Origin: Dehalococcoidia bacterium
GTDB lineage: Bacteria; Chloroflexota; Dehalococcoidia; GIF9; AB-539-J10
DNA: 64,000 nt
Assembly (NCBI GenBank): GCA_003562475.1
Contig: PWUU01000048.1
Span: 1-64,000 of the forward strand
Direction: 5' to 3'
The translations under genes and the position numbers were made by a program. Below are positions 49,768-59,836 of the stretch, piece after piece. Each line of letters begins with the position of its first letter. Position 1 is the first letter of the stretch. The notes under the pieces are model-generated. The model saw only the letters and a program-made list of their open reading frames with translations. It was not told the DNA's origin and made no database searches.

Positions 49768-50448
49768 TCATGGTTGCACGATCTTCCCTAGCACCTCTTC
49801 AATCTGCCTCTTGAGGGCCTCGAGTCGCTTCCTCAGATTATCAAGCGACGCATCCTGCAGGGTTGTCCAGTCTGGGTCGGTGGGGGATGGTCTGATACCT
49901 TCCGTGCCCACCATACGGATCAGTGGGGCGAACGGGTAACCGTGTCGGCGAAGGTTGAGTACTGCCTCTTCGGTGAAACCTGCGAGATTAGCGTGGTCGA
50001 ACAGTCCACGTAGGCTCGACATTGCCAGGTCGACGTATGTTGCCCTAAGCAATAACAGTCGAGCCCGTTCATATATGGCAGCCTGCTCAGCCTGATGTCT
50101 GCTCCTTTCCACAGCAGCCTGCTGCTCCCTTATAGACTCAACCTCCTCCTCGAACGTGCGTGTAGCTTCAGCGCGGCGTTCCTCGTCAAATCCTAGGGCC
50201 TTCTGCTCCAGGGCTGCTCTGACGTCACTCAGGCTCCGAATATGCTCGATGCCGCTCTCTGTCATGCGGAAGTAGCTGCAGAGGAGAGGGTCCTGGGAGG
50301 TCAGTCTGATGATCCATGGGGGCAACGTCTGCTCGGCCACCGCTGGCTCCACACCGACGAGACTCTCGAACAATTCCTCCCCGTAGCTCAGCAGCCGCAC
50401 GCTCTCCGGCTTCTCATCAAATAGCCGGGGATCGAAGGTCACCGGGGG
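49768..50448 (-). pseudogene. C-terminal region of an SNF2-like helicase, 5' end replaced by repeats
   Basis: PPVTFDPRLFDEKPESVRLLSYGEELFESLV...; upstream codons are translations of the GGGGACACC motif (VVSPEF). Confidence 0.45.
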
Positions 50449-50449
50449 G

Positions 50450-50624
50450 AATTCGGGGGACACCACACTTAATTCTGACTCACGTTCAGAGTCGGCTCTC
50501 GCTGCTCCTTCGTGATGTCTACCAAATTCGGGGGACACCTTACTTCTCTCCATCGCCAGCTGCGGTTGCGAATGAGCGAGTTGCGGGTCCACCGCCTGAC
50601 TTAAGGGGACACCACACCTAATTC
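50450..50624. repeat. Three copies of an AATTCGGGGGACACCACACTTAATT-type motif
   Basis: 50450-50474, 50524-50546 (partial) and 50600-50624. Confidence 0.7.
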
Positions 50625-50720
50625 GCAGACAGTGACGAGCGTGGTCCACGCGATCTGACGTCGCCCGTCGCGAGACGCGGGTGGCGGCGTTCACGGGACC
50701 GATCACCACACGAACCAACG

Positions 50721-50744
50721 GGCGGGCGGGATGTATCCCGCCCC
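50721..50744. repeat. REP-like hairpin
   Basis: GGGCGGGAT-GT-ATCCCGCCC. Confidence 0.6.
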
Positions 50745-50770
50745 TTCCTATACCCCTCCCCGCATTACCG

Positions 50771-50976
50771 CCGGACCGGTGTGGGAACCGGCACCCTACG
50801 ACAACCCAGGCCACTTGTTCTGCGGGTCGATGTGGGAATCGACCCCTACGCCGGACCGCCCGACGCCACCCGCCCGGCGGATCGATGTGGGAACCGGTAC
50901 CCTACGTTAACCCAGGCCACTTGTCCTGCGGGTCGATGTGGGAATCGACCCCTACGCCGGACCGCCCGACACCATC
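50771..50976. repeat. Two-copy ~106-bp tandem repeat carrying GTGGGA-loop hairpins
   Basis: GTGGGAACC at 50781 and 50887; GGTCGATgtgggaATCGACC hairpins each followed by CCTACG. Confidence 0.75.
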
Positions 50977-50995
50977 CACATCCCCGGACCACACC

Positions 50996-51041
50996 AATTC
51001 GGGGACATCATGCTTAATTAAGGGGACATCATACTTAGTTC
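50996..51041. repeat. Two tandem copies of the GGGGACATCATRCTTAATT motif
   Basis: AATTCGGGGACATCATGCTTAATT and AATTAAGGGGACATCATACTTAGTT. Confidence 0.7.
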
Positions 51042-51289
51042 CACCAACGGACGGAAACTGACAGAATCGCTAATCACTTAGCCCTGACATTTTCCCTCGA
51101 CGCCGACATTGCGTCCAGCGTCCTGACCCTCCAATTATCTGGCCGAGAGACTATATTTTGAGTATGAATTGCGAGATATGGTCTTCGAGTCAGTGCGCGG
51201 CACAATCCCCGATGCCGCGACGATCTTACCTTCGCAATTGCGGATGGAGACCTCCGGCAACGGCCCTGCCTTCTGCACAACGCTACGTA

Positions 51290-52240
51290 CTACTCCGGCC
51301 CGATCAGCTGCTTCATAATCTCTGAAGCCGCTGCCTGGGGATTAGTCTTCTTCCGCACCAGGGCGTCCACGATCTTATCCTGAGTGGCCCTATCAATGCC
51401 GGAGCTTATGTAGTCCTTGAGAGCGCTTTCGATGGCTTCGGTCAGTTCCAGTCGGGCTCTCTCCCGCTCACGTCTTTCCAGTCCGCCCTCAGCAGCGAGG
51501 AACTCGCGGTGCTTCACGATCTCCTCTGCCAGATCCTCGATGCCTTTGCCGTTCACCGCTTCAGTCAGGATTACCGGCGGCTGCCGCTCGTCAGGCAGGC
51601 TGTTCGTCATGCTCAGCATCGCCTGCAACTCTCTCTTCACGCGGCTGGCGCCCTCCAGGTCTGCCTTGTTGATTACAAAGATGTCCGCCACCTCCAGGAT
51701 GCCGGCCTTCATCATCTGAATAGCGTCTCCCGACCCTGGAGTCAGGACGAAGACGGACGTGTGCGCCAGGCGGGTCACATCTACTTCCTGCTGCCCGATA
51801 CCCACAGTCTCCACCAGCACGATACGTTTGCCCATGGCATCCATGATGTGAATGATCCCCACCGCTGCCCGGGCCAGTCCACCCAGCCATCCACGTGTGG
51901 CCACACTGCGGATGAACACCTCCTGATCGGTGCAGTGCTTCTGCATACGCACCCGGTCCCCGAGTATCGCTCCGCCGCTCAGCGGACTTGTAGGGTCAAT
52001 GGCCACCACGCCAATCGTGATGCTCCTCTGCCGGAAAACGCCTATCAGGGCGTCAACCAGGGTGCTCTTACCACCTCCGGGCGCACCGGTAATCCCTACT
52101 ACGTGGGCTCTGCCGGTGTGAGGATAAAGCTTATCCAGCGTCTTCAGGGCCTCGCGGTCGCCATCCTCGATGCCTCTCATCAGCCGCGCAGCAGACCGAA
52201 CATCACCGGCCAGAATCCCCTTGACCAGGTCGGGAGTCAC
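51290..52240 (-). CDS. meaB: MeaB/ArgK-family G-protein chaperone
   Basis: [60 protein letters not shown] overlap with upstream gene. Confidence 0.9.
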   Translation of the reverse strand: MTPDLVKGILAGDVRSAARLMRGIEDGDREALKTLDKLYPHTGRAHVVGITGAPGGGKSTLVDALIGVFRQRSITIGVVAIDPTSPLSGGAILGDRVRMQKHCTDQEVFIRSVATRGWLGGLARAAVGIIHIMDAMGKRIVLVETVGIGQQEVDVTRLAHTSVFVLTPGSGDAIQMMKAGILEVADIFVINKADLEGASRVKRELQAMLSMTNSLPDERQPPVILTEAVNGKGIEDLAEEIVKHREFLAAEGGLERRERERARLELTEAIESALKDYISSGIDRATQDKIVDALVRKKTNPQAAASEIMKQLIGPE

Positions 52241-52665
52241 GGTTCGGTCACCTCGCGCCTGTGCGCAGGCCTGACGTTGTCTTCGGTCCACTTCCATATC
52301 TCATCGAGAGAAGTCCCGGGCAGGAACACCTCCTTGATTCCCACTTCCTTGAGGCGGGGGATATCCTCTTCCGGGATGATTCCACCGCCAACCACCGTAA
52401 TATCACCGGCGCCTCTCTCCCTTAATTGCCTGACCACCTCGCTGAAGAGAAACATGTGAGCACCGGAAAGGCAGCTCAAGCCAACCAGGTCGACATCTTC
52501 CTGGATGGCGGCATTGACTATCTGTTCCGGCGTTTGATGCACACCGGTGTAGACCACTTCATAGCCGGCATCCCGGAAGCCCCGGGCTATCACCTTTACC
52601 CCACGGTCATGTCCGTCCAACCCCGGTTTGGCAACGAGCACTCTCAGCCTGGTTCTTGGACTCAT
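52237..52665 (-). CDS. B12-binding subunit of acyl-CoA mutase
   Basis: [34 protein letters not shown] (DxHxxG cobalamin motif). Confidence 0.92.
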   Translation of the reverse strand: MSPRTRLRVLVAKPGLDGHDRGVKVIARGFRDAGYEVVYTGVHQTPEQIVNAAIQEDVDLVGLSCLSGAHMFLFSEVVRQLRERGAGDITVVGGGIIPEEDIPRLKEVGIKEVFLPGTSLDEIWKWTEDNVRPAHRREVTEP

Positions 52666-52713
52666 TTCTCACTGCTCCCGCATACTACAGCTTATCTTCC
52701 CGCCTGTGGCCGC

Positions 52714-54390
52714 CTAGTAAAAGCCCGGATCCTGATAGACCCCGAAAACGTCACGGTAGACATCACAGATCTCCTGCTCCGTGGCATAGGCTTTGACGGC
52801 CTCGAGCACGTAGGGCATCACGTTCTCACTGCTCTTACAGGCTCGACGGACACCGTCAAGCGTTTGTACAACCTTCCGATTGTCCCTGGTCCGCTTCACC
52901 TCGTTCAAGCGCTTGATCTGCTCTTCTTCAAGTGTTTCGTCTATCTTGAGTATCTCAATCGGTGCCTTTTCCTCTGACAGATACTTGTTGACCCCCACCA
53001 GTGTCTTCGCCCCGGTATCCAGCTGCCGCTGGTAATGGTAGGCGGCCTCGGCGATCTCAATCTGGGGAAATCCCTGCTCAATCGCGACCATCATGCCGCC
53101 CATCTTGTCTATCTTCTCAATATACTCGCAGGCTTTTTCTTCCATCTCACTGGTCAAAGCCTCGACGAAGTAGGACCCGGCCAGCGGGTCGACAGTATTA
53201 ATCACCCCGGTCTCATCAGCAATGATCTGCTGGGTGCGAAGCGCAACCGTAACCGCCTGATCAGAGGGTAGCGCCAGGGTCTCATCGTAGGAGTTCGTGT
53301 GAAGCGACTGCGTTCCGCCCAGGGCCGCTGCCAGCGCCTGAGTGGCTACCCGGACAGTATTGTTCAGTGGTTGCTGTGCAGTAAGCGAGACACCCGCTGT
53401 CTGCGTATGGAACCTCATCCACCAGGACCGCGGGTTCTTCGCCTTGAACCGGTCTCTCATTATCCTCGCCCATATCCTTCGGGCCGCCCGGAACTTGGCT
53501 ATCTCCTCGAAGAAATCGATATGAGAGTCGAAGAAGAATGAAAGCCGGGGAGCAAAGGCATCGACTTCCAGGCTGGTGTGGTCGAGGACATCCTGCACAT
53601 AGGCAATGCCATCAGCCAGCGTAAAGGCCAGCTCCTGGACCGCCGTCGCGCCCGCCTCCCGCATGTGGTAGCCACTGATGCTGACCATATTCCACCGGGG
53701 GACATGCTTCGTACCGAACTCGATGGTGTCGCGGACAATCCTGACCGATGGCTCAAGCGGGCACATGAAGGTCTTCTGGGCAATGAACTCCTTGAGCATG
53801 TCATTCTGAATAGTGCCGCCCACCCTGTCCCAGCTCACTCCCTGTTTGTCGGCCAGCGCCAGGTTCATCGCCCAGGTAATGCTGGCCGGGGGATTGATGG
53901 TATGGGACACGGTCACCTCACCCAGGGGGATCCTGTCCATGAGGACTTCGAAGTCGGCCAGGGTATCAATAGCCACGCCACACTTGCCAATCTCAGCGCG
54001 GGCGCGGGGTGAATCGCTGTCATATCCCATCAGGGTAGGATAATCATAGGCAATGCTCAAACCGGTCTCACCGTGCCTCAACAACTGATGATACCGGCGG
54101 TTGGTGTCCTCGGCGCCGCCAAAGCCGGAGAACATCCGAAAGGTCCACAGCCGGCCACGATACATATCCGGCTGGCACCCCCGCGTGAAGGGGTAAGATC
54201 CGGGATAGCCGATCTTCTCCTCGTAGTCCAGGTCTTTGATGTCCTGAGGGGTATATACAGGGTTGATTTCCAGGTCAGAGACTGTGGAAAAACGCTTTCC
54301 TTCTTCAGCACTGCCGGGGTCCCCTTTAACCTTCTCCCTCCACTCCACCATCCCATCCCGCACCTGCTTTAGCGTCTTCTCGTCGAACAT
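52714..54390 (-). CDS. Acyl-CoA (methylmalonyl-CoA-type) mutase large subunit
   Basis: [90 protein letters not shown]. Confidence 0.9.
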   Translation of the reverse strand: MFDEKTLKQVRDGMVEWREKVKGDPGSAEEGKRFSTVSDLEINPVYTPQDIKDLDYEEKIGYPGSYPFTRGCQPDMYRGRLWTFRMFSGFGGAEDTNRRYHQLLRHGETGLSIAYDYPTLMGYDSDSPRARAEIGKCGVAIDTLADFEVLMDRIPLGEVTVSHTINPPASITWAMNLALADKQGVSWDRVGGTIQNDMLKEFIAQKTFMCPLEPSVRIVRDTIEFGTKHVPRWNMVSISGYHMREAGATAVQELAFTLADGIAYVQDVLDHTSLEVDAFAPRLSFFFDSHIDFFEEIAKFRAARRIWARIMRDRFKAKNPRSWWMRFHTQTAGVSLTAQQPLNNTVRVATQALAAALGGTQSLHTNSYDETLALPSDQAVTVALRTQQIIADETGVINTVDPLAGSYFVEALTSEMEEKACEYIEKIDKMGGMMVAIEQGFPQIEIAEAAYHYQRQLDTGAKTLVGVNKYLSEEKAPIEILKIDETLEEEQIKRLNEVKRTRDNRKVVQTLDGVRRACKSSENVMPYVLEAVKAYATEQEICDVYRDVFGVYQDPGFY

Positions 54391-54506
54391 GCTTCCCTCC
54401 GCGGTCGAACCTCAAGAGCTACACCGGCAATCTATGGTCTGGTAGAGTGGTGCTCGTGTGGTGACAATGGCGTTCCTGGCCAAGCGGATTGTACCCGAAG
54501 TGAGTC

Positions 54507-55418
54507 ATGTCCCGTCAATCTGCCGTGACGGCCCCGACGCAGACTGCCATGGATGAGAATGGCGCTGCGACTCATGGCCGGGTAGAGTCACAGGAGACAA
54601 ACATTGTGACAATGAGACTCCCGGAGCGCGTGTACGGTGTCGACTTCAGTGGCGGGAAGAACGCCGGAGACAGGATATCGATCGCCATTGGCACCACCAC
54701 AGGCGATGTCCTGGAGATCATCGATTGTCGTCGGGCAAGAGATCTGCTGGGGGTTGCTGAGAGAGACCGGTGCCTGCGCACACTCCGCGACTTCGTCGCC
54801 ACGCAGACATCCTGTGCCTTCGGCTTTGACTTCCCCTTCGGTCTCCCCTACAACGTCGTTCAGGCGGATAGCTGGGAGGAATTCGTCCTGTCCTTCAGCC
54901 ATCGTTACCCGTCTCCCGAGCAGTTCAGGGAGGCCTGCTGGATAGCTGCCGGCAATCGCGAAGAGAGGCGACTGACCGACAGGGAGAGCAAGACGCCGTT
55001 CTCCCCGTACAACCGGCGGCTCTTTCGACAAACCTACTACGGCATCCGTGATGTCCTTGCTCCGCTGGTGAGGGACCATCTCGCATCGGTCCTGCCGATG
55101 CAGTCTGCATCGTCGGACGGTCCGTGGCTCCTTGAGATCTGTCCCGCGTCGACGCTGAAGCGAATGGGACTGCCCCAGAGCTATAAGGGGAACGGCGGGG
55201 TCGTGGACAGGAGAGGGATCCGCGCTTTCATCCTTGATGAACTCGAGAAGGCCGGCCTGGCCATCCAGTCCGCAGAACTACGGTCAGCGATCCTGCGTGA
55301 CAGGAATGGCGATGCGCTCGACAGCGTCGTCGCCGCCTTCGCCACCTTCCGCGCGGTCTGCAGCGCGGCACCCGGCCTCACGCGGGAACACCTTCTTGAG
55401 GGTTATGTCTATCTCTAG
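54507..55418 (+). CDS. DUF429-family protein (start may be 54612)
   Basis: VYGVDFSGGKNAGDRISIAIG...FGFDFPFGLP...EICPASTLKRMGLPQSYKG. Confidence 0.65.
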   Translation: MSRQSAVTAPTQTAMDENGAATHGRVESQETNIVTMRLPERVYGVDFSGGKNAGDRISIAIGTTTGDVLEIIDCRRARDLLGVAERDRCLRTLRDFVATQTSCAFGFDFPFGLPYNVVQADSWEEFVLSFSHRYPSPEQFREACWIAAGNREERRLTDRESKTPFSPYNRRLFRQTYYGIRDVLAPLVRDHLASVLPMQSASSDGPWLLEICPASTLKRMGLPQSYKGNGGVVDRRGIRAFILDELEKAGLAIQSAELRSAILRDRNGDALDSVVAAFATFRAVCSAAPGLTREHLLEGYVYL

Positions 55419-55566
55419 GTGCAGAGTGGGGTAACGGCAACCGTGCTACCGCATGCTGTCGCGGCCGTGCAACTGGAGAAGCGTCGCGGTCAGTAAACGC
55501 AGATTATTCTCATGCGACTATTTGGATGGTACAATTGAAGGAGGTATGGAGGGACAGACCGCATAG

Positions 55567-55842
55567 ATGACGCTCCCCGTCCAGAGAGACATCGGTGATG
55601 CGCCATATCAGTTAGTCCACCGGACTGCGTCCGCGCTGATCCTGGCGGAAAGGTTCCGCGCTCCCGTCGCGGTCATGCTAGTCCATTCATTCAGCCCTGA
55701 CAACGAATGGTTCGACGTATTCGCGAGCTTTGCTAGAGTAATGGGTGCCGATGCACGGCCAAACCAACTGGCAGAGGCAAGACATGTTCGGCATACACTC
55801 CTATTCCTCGGTTGGGCGAGAGATACAGATGCCGGACACTGA
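55567..55842 (+). pseudogene. Fragment resembling a DUF6946-like protein
   Basis: LVHRTASALILAERFRAPVAVMLVHSFSPDNEWFDVFASFARVMGA; short and apparently truncated. Confidence 0.3.
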
Positions 55843-56128
55843 AGCCCAGTGGTCGTGGAAACCGGACGATACGGGGCTGGGGAGGCATCCTCCGTTTTCG
55901 GGGACGCCATACCTGATTGAGCAGGCAACCGTCGTACTAGCACATACGCGAAGCCCGGCGCCGGAACCTCGCTTGTCACCATTGGCACTGTGCCCCGATG
56001 GCGGACAGGGCCCGCCATCCTCAATTCATTTCACTTCCGGAATCGGCGAGAGGGAGGCTCTCCGACCCTCAGTGTCGCGGTGAGGGCTTTGGCGAGAGAT
56101 GCGCGAATGTCCCGGAATCAGGACCGGG

Positions 56129-56821
56129 TCAGGAACGGGGTATCAGGTCGCAGAAGACGAAGCGGTTATCACAGCAGACGCTCACCCCAGGTACGCACGA
56201 TAGCCCTTCCCGAAATATCGGGCCATCATACACGAACGTGTGGAATTCCCCGTTCTCACCGGAGGGGTCAACGCCGGGTGGCAATTCCGACAGAAACCGC
56301 TCGTCGAAGGGTCGCCCCACGAATCCCCTGTCAAGTACGGATGAATCAACACACGTAACGACAGCCTTGAAGCCCAGGGCTATGAATGTACGGGCAAGCT
56401 CTGCAGTGTCTCTTCCCCACAGGGGGAAGGCGGCCGTCATTCCCATTCTCGAAAGATTCTCCTCCCGATGTCTTCTTACTTCTTCCAGCACGACGTCTCC
56501 AAATGCTACGAGGCGAACGCCCGCCTGCACGTATCTTTGGAGAGTCTCCCGCATTCTCGCTTCGTACTCTTCGTTAGAGGCACTCTTTGAGATAGGCACC
56601 TCTTCAAGGCAATAACCCAGCGACTCTGCCTGTTGCTGGAGCAACGTTCGCCGCACACCATGCATGCTGATTCGATCATAGTCTTTCGTCACCGTCGTCA
56701 GCAGGGCCAATATCCGAAAATTTCCGGCCTTCCGAAGCTCGTAGAGGGCCAGCGCACTGTCCTTGCCGCCACTCCAGGTGAAGAGAACCTTCTCCGTCAT
56801 TTCAATGCGCTCTCCGTTCAC
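56129..56821 (-). CDS. Dph6-like ATP pyrophosphatase (diphthine-ammonia ligase family)
   Basis: VLFTWSGGKDSALALYELRK PP-loop; FGDVVLEEVRRHREE. Confidence 0.85.
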   Translation of the reverse strand: MNGERIEMTEKVLFTWSGGKDSALALYELRKAGNFRILALLTTVTKDYDRISMHGVRRTLLQQQAESLGYCLEEVPISKSASNEEYEARMRETLQRYVQAGVRLVAFGDVVLEEVRRHREENLSRMGMTAAFPLWGRDTAELARTFIALGFKAVVTCVDSSVLDRGFVGRPFDERFLSELPPGVDPSGENGEFHTFVYDGPIFREGLSCVPGVSVCCDNRFVFCDLIPRS

Positions 56822-57261
56822 TAGCCGACATCACTAGAGTATCTCACGAAAAGAGTGACGTGAGCGGAACACCTCCAACTGTAGCGTTCGATTGATCCCC
56901 GCCCGCGCGACGGATACCACATGCGGCATCTTCACGGCATCACGCACCCCGCAATTGCAGGGCCGAGTAGCAACCGCCCGCTACGGAGAAGCGTAACAGC
57001 ATCGTGCACCTGGTATTCAACGCCGAGACGGGAGACAACGGCGTGCAGACGCAGAGATCCGCGCCCTGTAATGACCACGTCCACCCTGACGGGCACGAGG
57101 CATCGTCGTGCCCCTCCCGGCGGACAATCCCCACCCCAGTTGCGTGAAGGTTTGAAACCCAACGCTGCGGCGCACTGCCAGGCCCCACATGCGACAGGCA
57201 AATATGAACTGAATGCGAGCCCGGAAGGAGAGAATCGTCGACGTGAATGGAATGACTACCG

Positions 57262-57515
57262 TAGGGACCAAAAAGAAGTGCCCCAGATGTCCTCGCAGCT
57301 TGTACTCACGCGACCACCCCCAAGTTCTCCTGTCTTCCTTGTCCCTCAACTTGTGGTCTTGGGAGTCGAATGACACTACCCCTCAGGAATCAAGCCCTTT
57401 CTTGCTGCTCAGTGACCTGGGGCAAATAGTAAGATAGCCTATGGCGATAGGGGCTGTCAAGGACGTTTCACTCGTGGAGAGACAGATCGAATGCGATTAT
57501 CTCTGGTTTTCCGCC
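57262..57515 (+). repeat. Diverged intergenic repeat, copy 2
   Basis: AAAAAGAAGTGCCCCAGAT...TCTCCTGTCTTCC...ACCTGGGGCA...GGCTGTCAAGG...GAATGCGATTATC collinear with 20113-20360. Confidence 0.6.
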
Positions 57516-57627
57516 CGTGCGCCGTCCGGTGCGGCGGAGTCCAGGTACGCACACAGAAATGCCATGCCACAACCGCCACGAGGCGCAACAGGCGACGGCC
57601 ACGAGTCAATCGGGAACGACTGAACGG

Positions 57628-58023
57628 TCACTGACTCTTGCGATTGACAAGCAACTGCACGACGCCACCGGCGACTCCCCACAGGACAACCGAGACCAGA
57701 CCGTACACCTGGGGGACTCTCAGCAACCACGGTATCGTATAGTGCGCCTGCGGCGAGGAGGGGTCACCGAGCAGCCTGATCGACACATCGTACGCGAGGT
57801 CGCCAAGTACCACCCCCGGCAGGTTCACCAGGATTACCGAGTCGTTGGGCCAGAGCCGTATCGCCAGCACTCCGGCGACCAGTCCAGCGCAAAGACAACT
57901 CGCGAGTATCCTCGTCCGGGAGAGCATCGCAAACCACCCCAGCAGCTTGGCAACGACAGCGGCGAGCAGCGTGTATACCAGCTGGGGCACCACGACCGCA
58001 ATGAGCATGCCCGACGTATTCAT
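57628..58023 (-). CDS. Small multi-TM hypothetical protein
   Basis: 131 aa with three to four hydrophobic segments. Confidence 0.55.
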   Translation of the reverse strand: MNTSGMLIAVVVPQLVYTLLAAVVAKLLGWFAMLSRTRILASCLCAGLVAGVLAIRLWPNDSVILVNLPGVVLGDLAYDVSIRLLGDPSSPQAHYTIPWLLRVPQVYGLVSVVLWGVAGGVVQLLVNRKSQ

Positions 58024-58118
58024 AGTCCTGAAAGCATTCTATCCGGTTTCACGCAGGGGATGGAATGCGATAGCATGATGATGTCCACCATCACTGCGTG
58101 ACAAGGAAGGCCAACCCG

Positions 58119-58721
58119 ATGAGAGTATCCGTGATACTTGCCCACCCGTCCGCCTCCAGCTTCAATCATGCCATAGCCGCTGTCGCCATTCGGGCGCTGC
58201 GCGGGAACGGGCACGAGGTCCGCTTCCACGATCTGTATGAAGAGGAATTCGATCCCTTGCTGCGGGCCGGGGAAATCCCCCCGGATGCGACGTTGACCGC
58301 CGAGATTGCGAGGCACTGCGAGGAGATCGCAGAAGCCGATAGCATCATCGTCGTCCACCCGAACTGGTGGGGACAGCCGCCTGCCATCCTGAAGGGCTGG
58401 ATCGACAGAGTCATTCGCCCTGGTGTGGCGTACGAGTTCCTGGAAGGCGATGGAGGAGAAGGTATACCCCACGGACTCCTGAATGCGAAGACGGCTATCG
58501 TCTTCAATACATCCAATACGGAGCCTGAACGGGAGAAGCGAGTCTTCGGCGATCCCCTTGAGACCCTGTGGAAAAACTGCATCTTCGGGCTGTGCGGCGT
58601 CGACAGCTTCTATCGCAGGACATTCAGCATCGTCATCGTCAGTTCCGAGGTTCAGCGAAAGGAGTGGCTCGCCGAGGTTTGGCAGACCATTGATGAGCGG
58701 TTTCCGAAAGCGAACATCTGA
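58119..58721 (+). CDS. Flavodoxin-fold NAD(P)H oxidoreductase
   Basis: VSVILAHPSASSFNHAIAAVAIRALRGNGHEVRFHDLYEEEFDPLL; HPNWWGQPPAILKGWIDRVIRPGVAYEF. Confidence 0.88.
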   Translation: MRVSVILAHPSASSFNHAIAAVAIRALRGNGHEVRFHDLYEEEFDPLLRAGEIPPDATLTAEIARHCEEIAEADSIIVVHPNWWGQPPAILKGWIDRVIRPGVAYEFLEGDGGEGIPHGLLNAKTAIVFNTSNTEPEREKRVFGDPLETLWKNCIFGLCGVDSFYRRTFSIVIVSSEVQRKEWLAEVWQTIDERFPKANI

Positions 58722-58786
58722 GGAGCACGACGGCCGGACGGGTCCACGTCGTGCGTTGCCGCCCACCAGCAGGTCGGTCAACTCCT

Positions 58787-59716
58787 TCAACAGACGCAGA
58801 CTTCCAGATCGAAGGACGCCAGCATATCCCTGATCGAGCTGATCTTACTCACACCCTCTTCGTCCGAAGCTAACGCCTTACAGGTGTCCAGGGCATAGCT
58901 TCGAGACAGACGAAAGTACTTGTCCCTGCCCAACTGGTGGAAGGGCATAAGGTCGACTTCCTTCACACTTCTCAAGCTTGCTACAAACTCGCACGTCTTC
59001 CGAATGTTGTCCGCATCAAGGTTGAATCCCGGAATCAACGGCAACCTGATCACAATGGGGACTCCGCTCCTGCAGAGCTCTACTGCATTGCTCAAGATCA
59101 ACTCGTTGGAAACGCCTGTTCGATCCCTGTGCTTCACAGGATCCATGTGTTTGATATCCAGAAGCACCGAGTCCAGGTAGGGGATCACTCTTTCGAAGCA
59201 GTCCCACGGAGCGTGTCCACAGGTCTCTAGGACTGCACTGATGTGCGAATCGTAGCTTCGCCTGAGTAGTTCGTGAGCAAACTCAAGTTGATGGAGAGGT
59301 TCGCCACCGGATAGCGTCAGGCCGCCATCAGATACAGTGTGAAAGCATCTGTCCTTGTCGACCTCTCCCAGGATATCTTCAACTGTGACGACCTTGCCAG
59401 CATAAACCAGCGCTTCGCTCACGCAGCCTTCTACGCATCTCCCACATTCGTTGCACAGCTTCCTATCGATCTTGAATCCGCTCTCCACTTCCAGATCAGG
59501 ATTGACGGCCTTCGGCCGGCATGCCTCCACACAAGCGCCACATCTAACGCATCGCGAGCGATAGAACTCAATCTCTATGTGCGGGCTCTGGCATTCAGGA
59601 TTACAGCACCAGTCGCATACGAGCGGACACCCTTTCAGGAATACAAGTGTTCGTATGCCTGTGCCGTCGTGAAGCGAGTAAGGCTGGATGTGAGTGATGG
59701 TTCCGCGTGTCTTCAT
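58787..59716 (-). CDS. Glycyl radical enzyme activase (radical SAM)
   Basis: IQPYSLHDGTGIRTLVFLKGCPLVCDWCCNPECQ (CxxxCxxC), ferredoxin-type 4Fe-4S motifs CVRCGACVEACRP and CNECGRCVEGCV. Confidence 0.92.
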   Translation of the reverse strand: MKTRGTITHIQPYSLHDGTGIRTLVFLKGCPLVCDWCCNPECQSPHIEIEFYRSRCVRCGACVEACRPKAVNPDLEVESGFKIDRKLCNECGRCVEGCVSEALVYAGKVVTVEDILGEVDKDRCFHTVSDGGLTLSGGEPLHQLEFAHELLRRSYDSHISAVLETCGHAPWDCFERVIPYLDSVLLDIKHMDPVKHRDRTGVSNELILSNAVELCRSGVPIVIRLPLIPGFNLDADNIRKTCEFVASLRSVKEVDLMPFHQLGRDKYFRLSRSYALDTCKALASDEEGVSKISSIRDMLASFDLEVCVC

Positions 59717-59836
59717 CTTGACCTGAACTCCCGCGGACAGTCCCGGAAGACTCAAGGAGTCTTCAATGGCGCAATTTCCGGCAAGCCAAACCCGACAGTG
59801 AAGCGTGAATCCCGCCCGCCCCGAGTCTCCATCAGA

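Noticed and set aside
50681-51061. + strand ORF across the tandem repeat (DRCGNR/GSMWEP repeats)
   Set aside because: Coding appearance is explained by the hairpin repeats themselves
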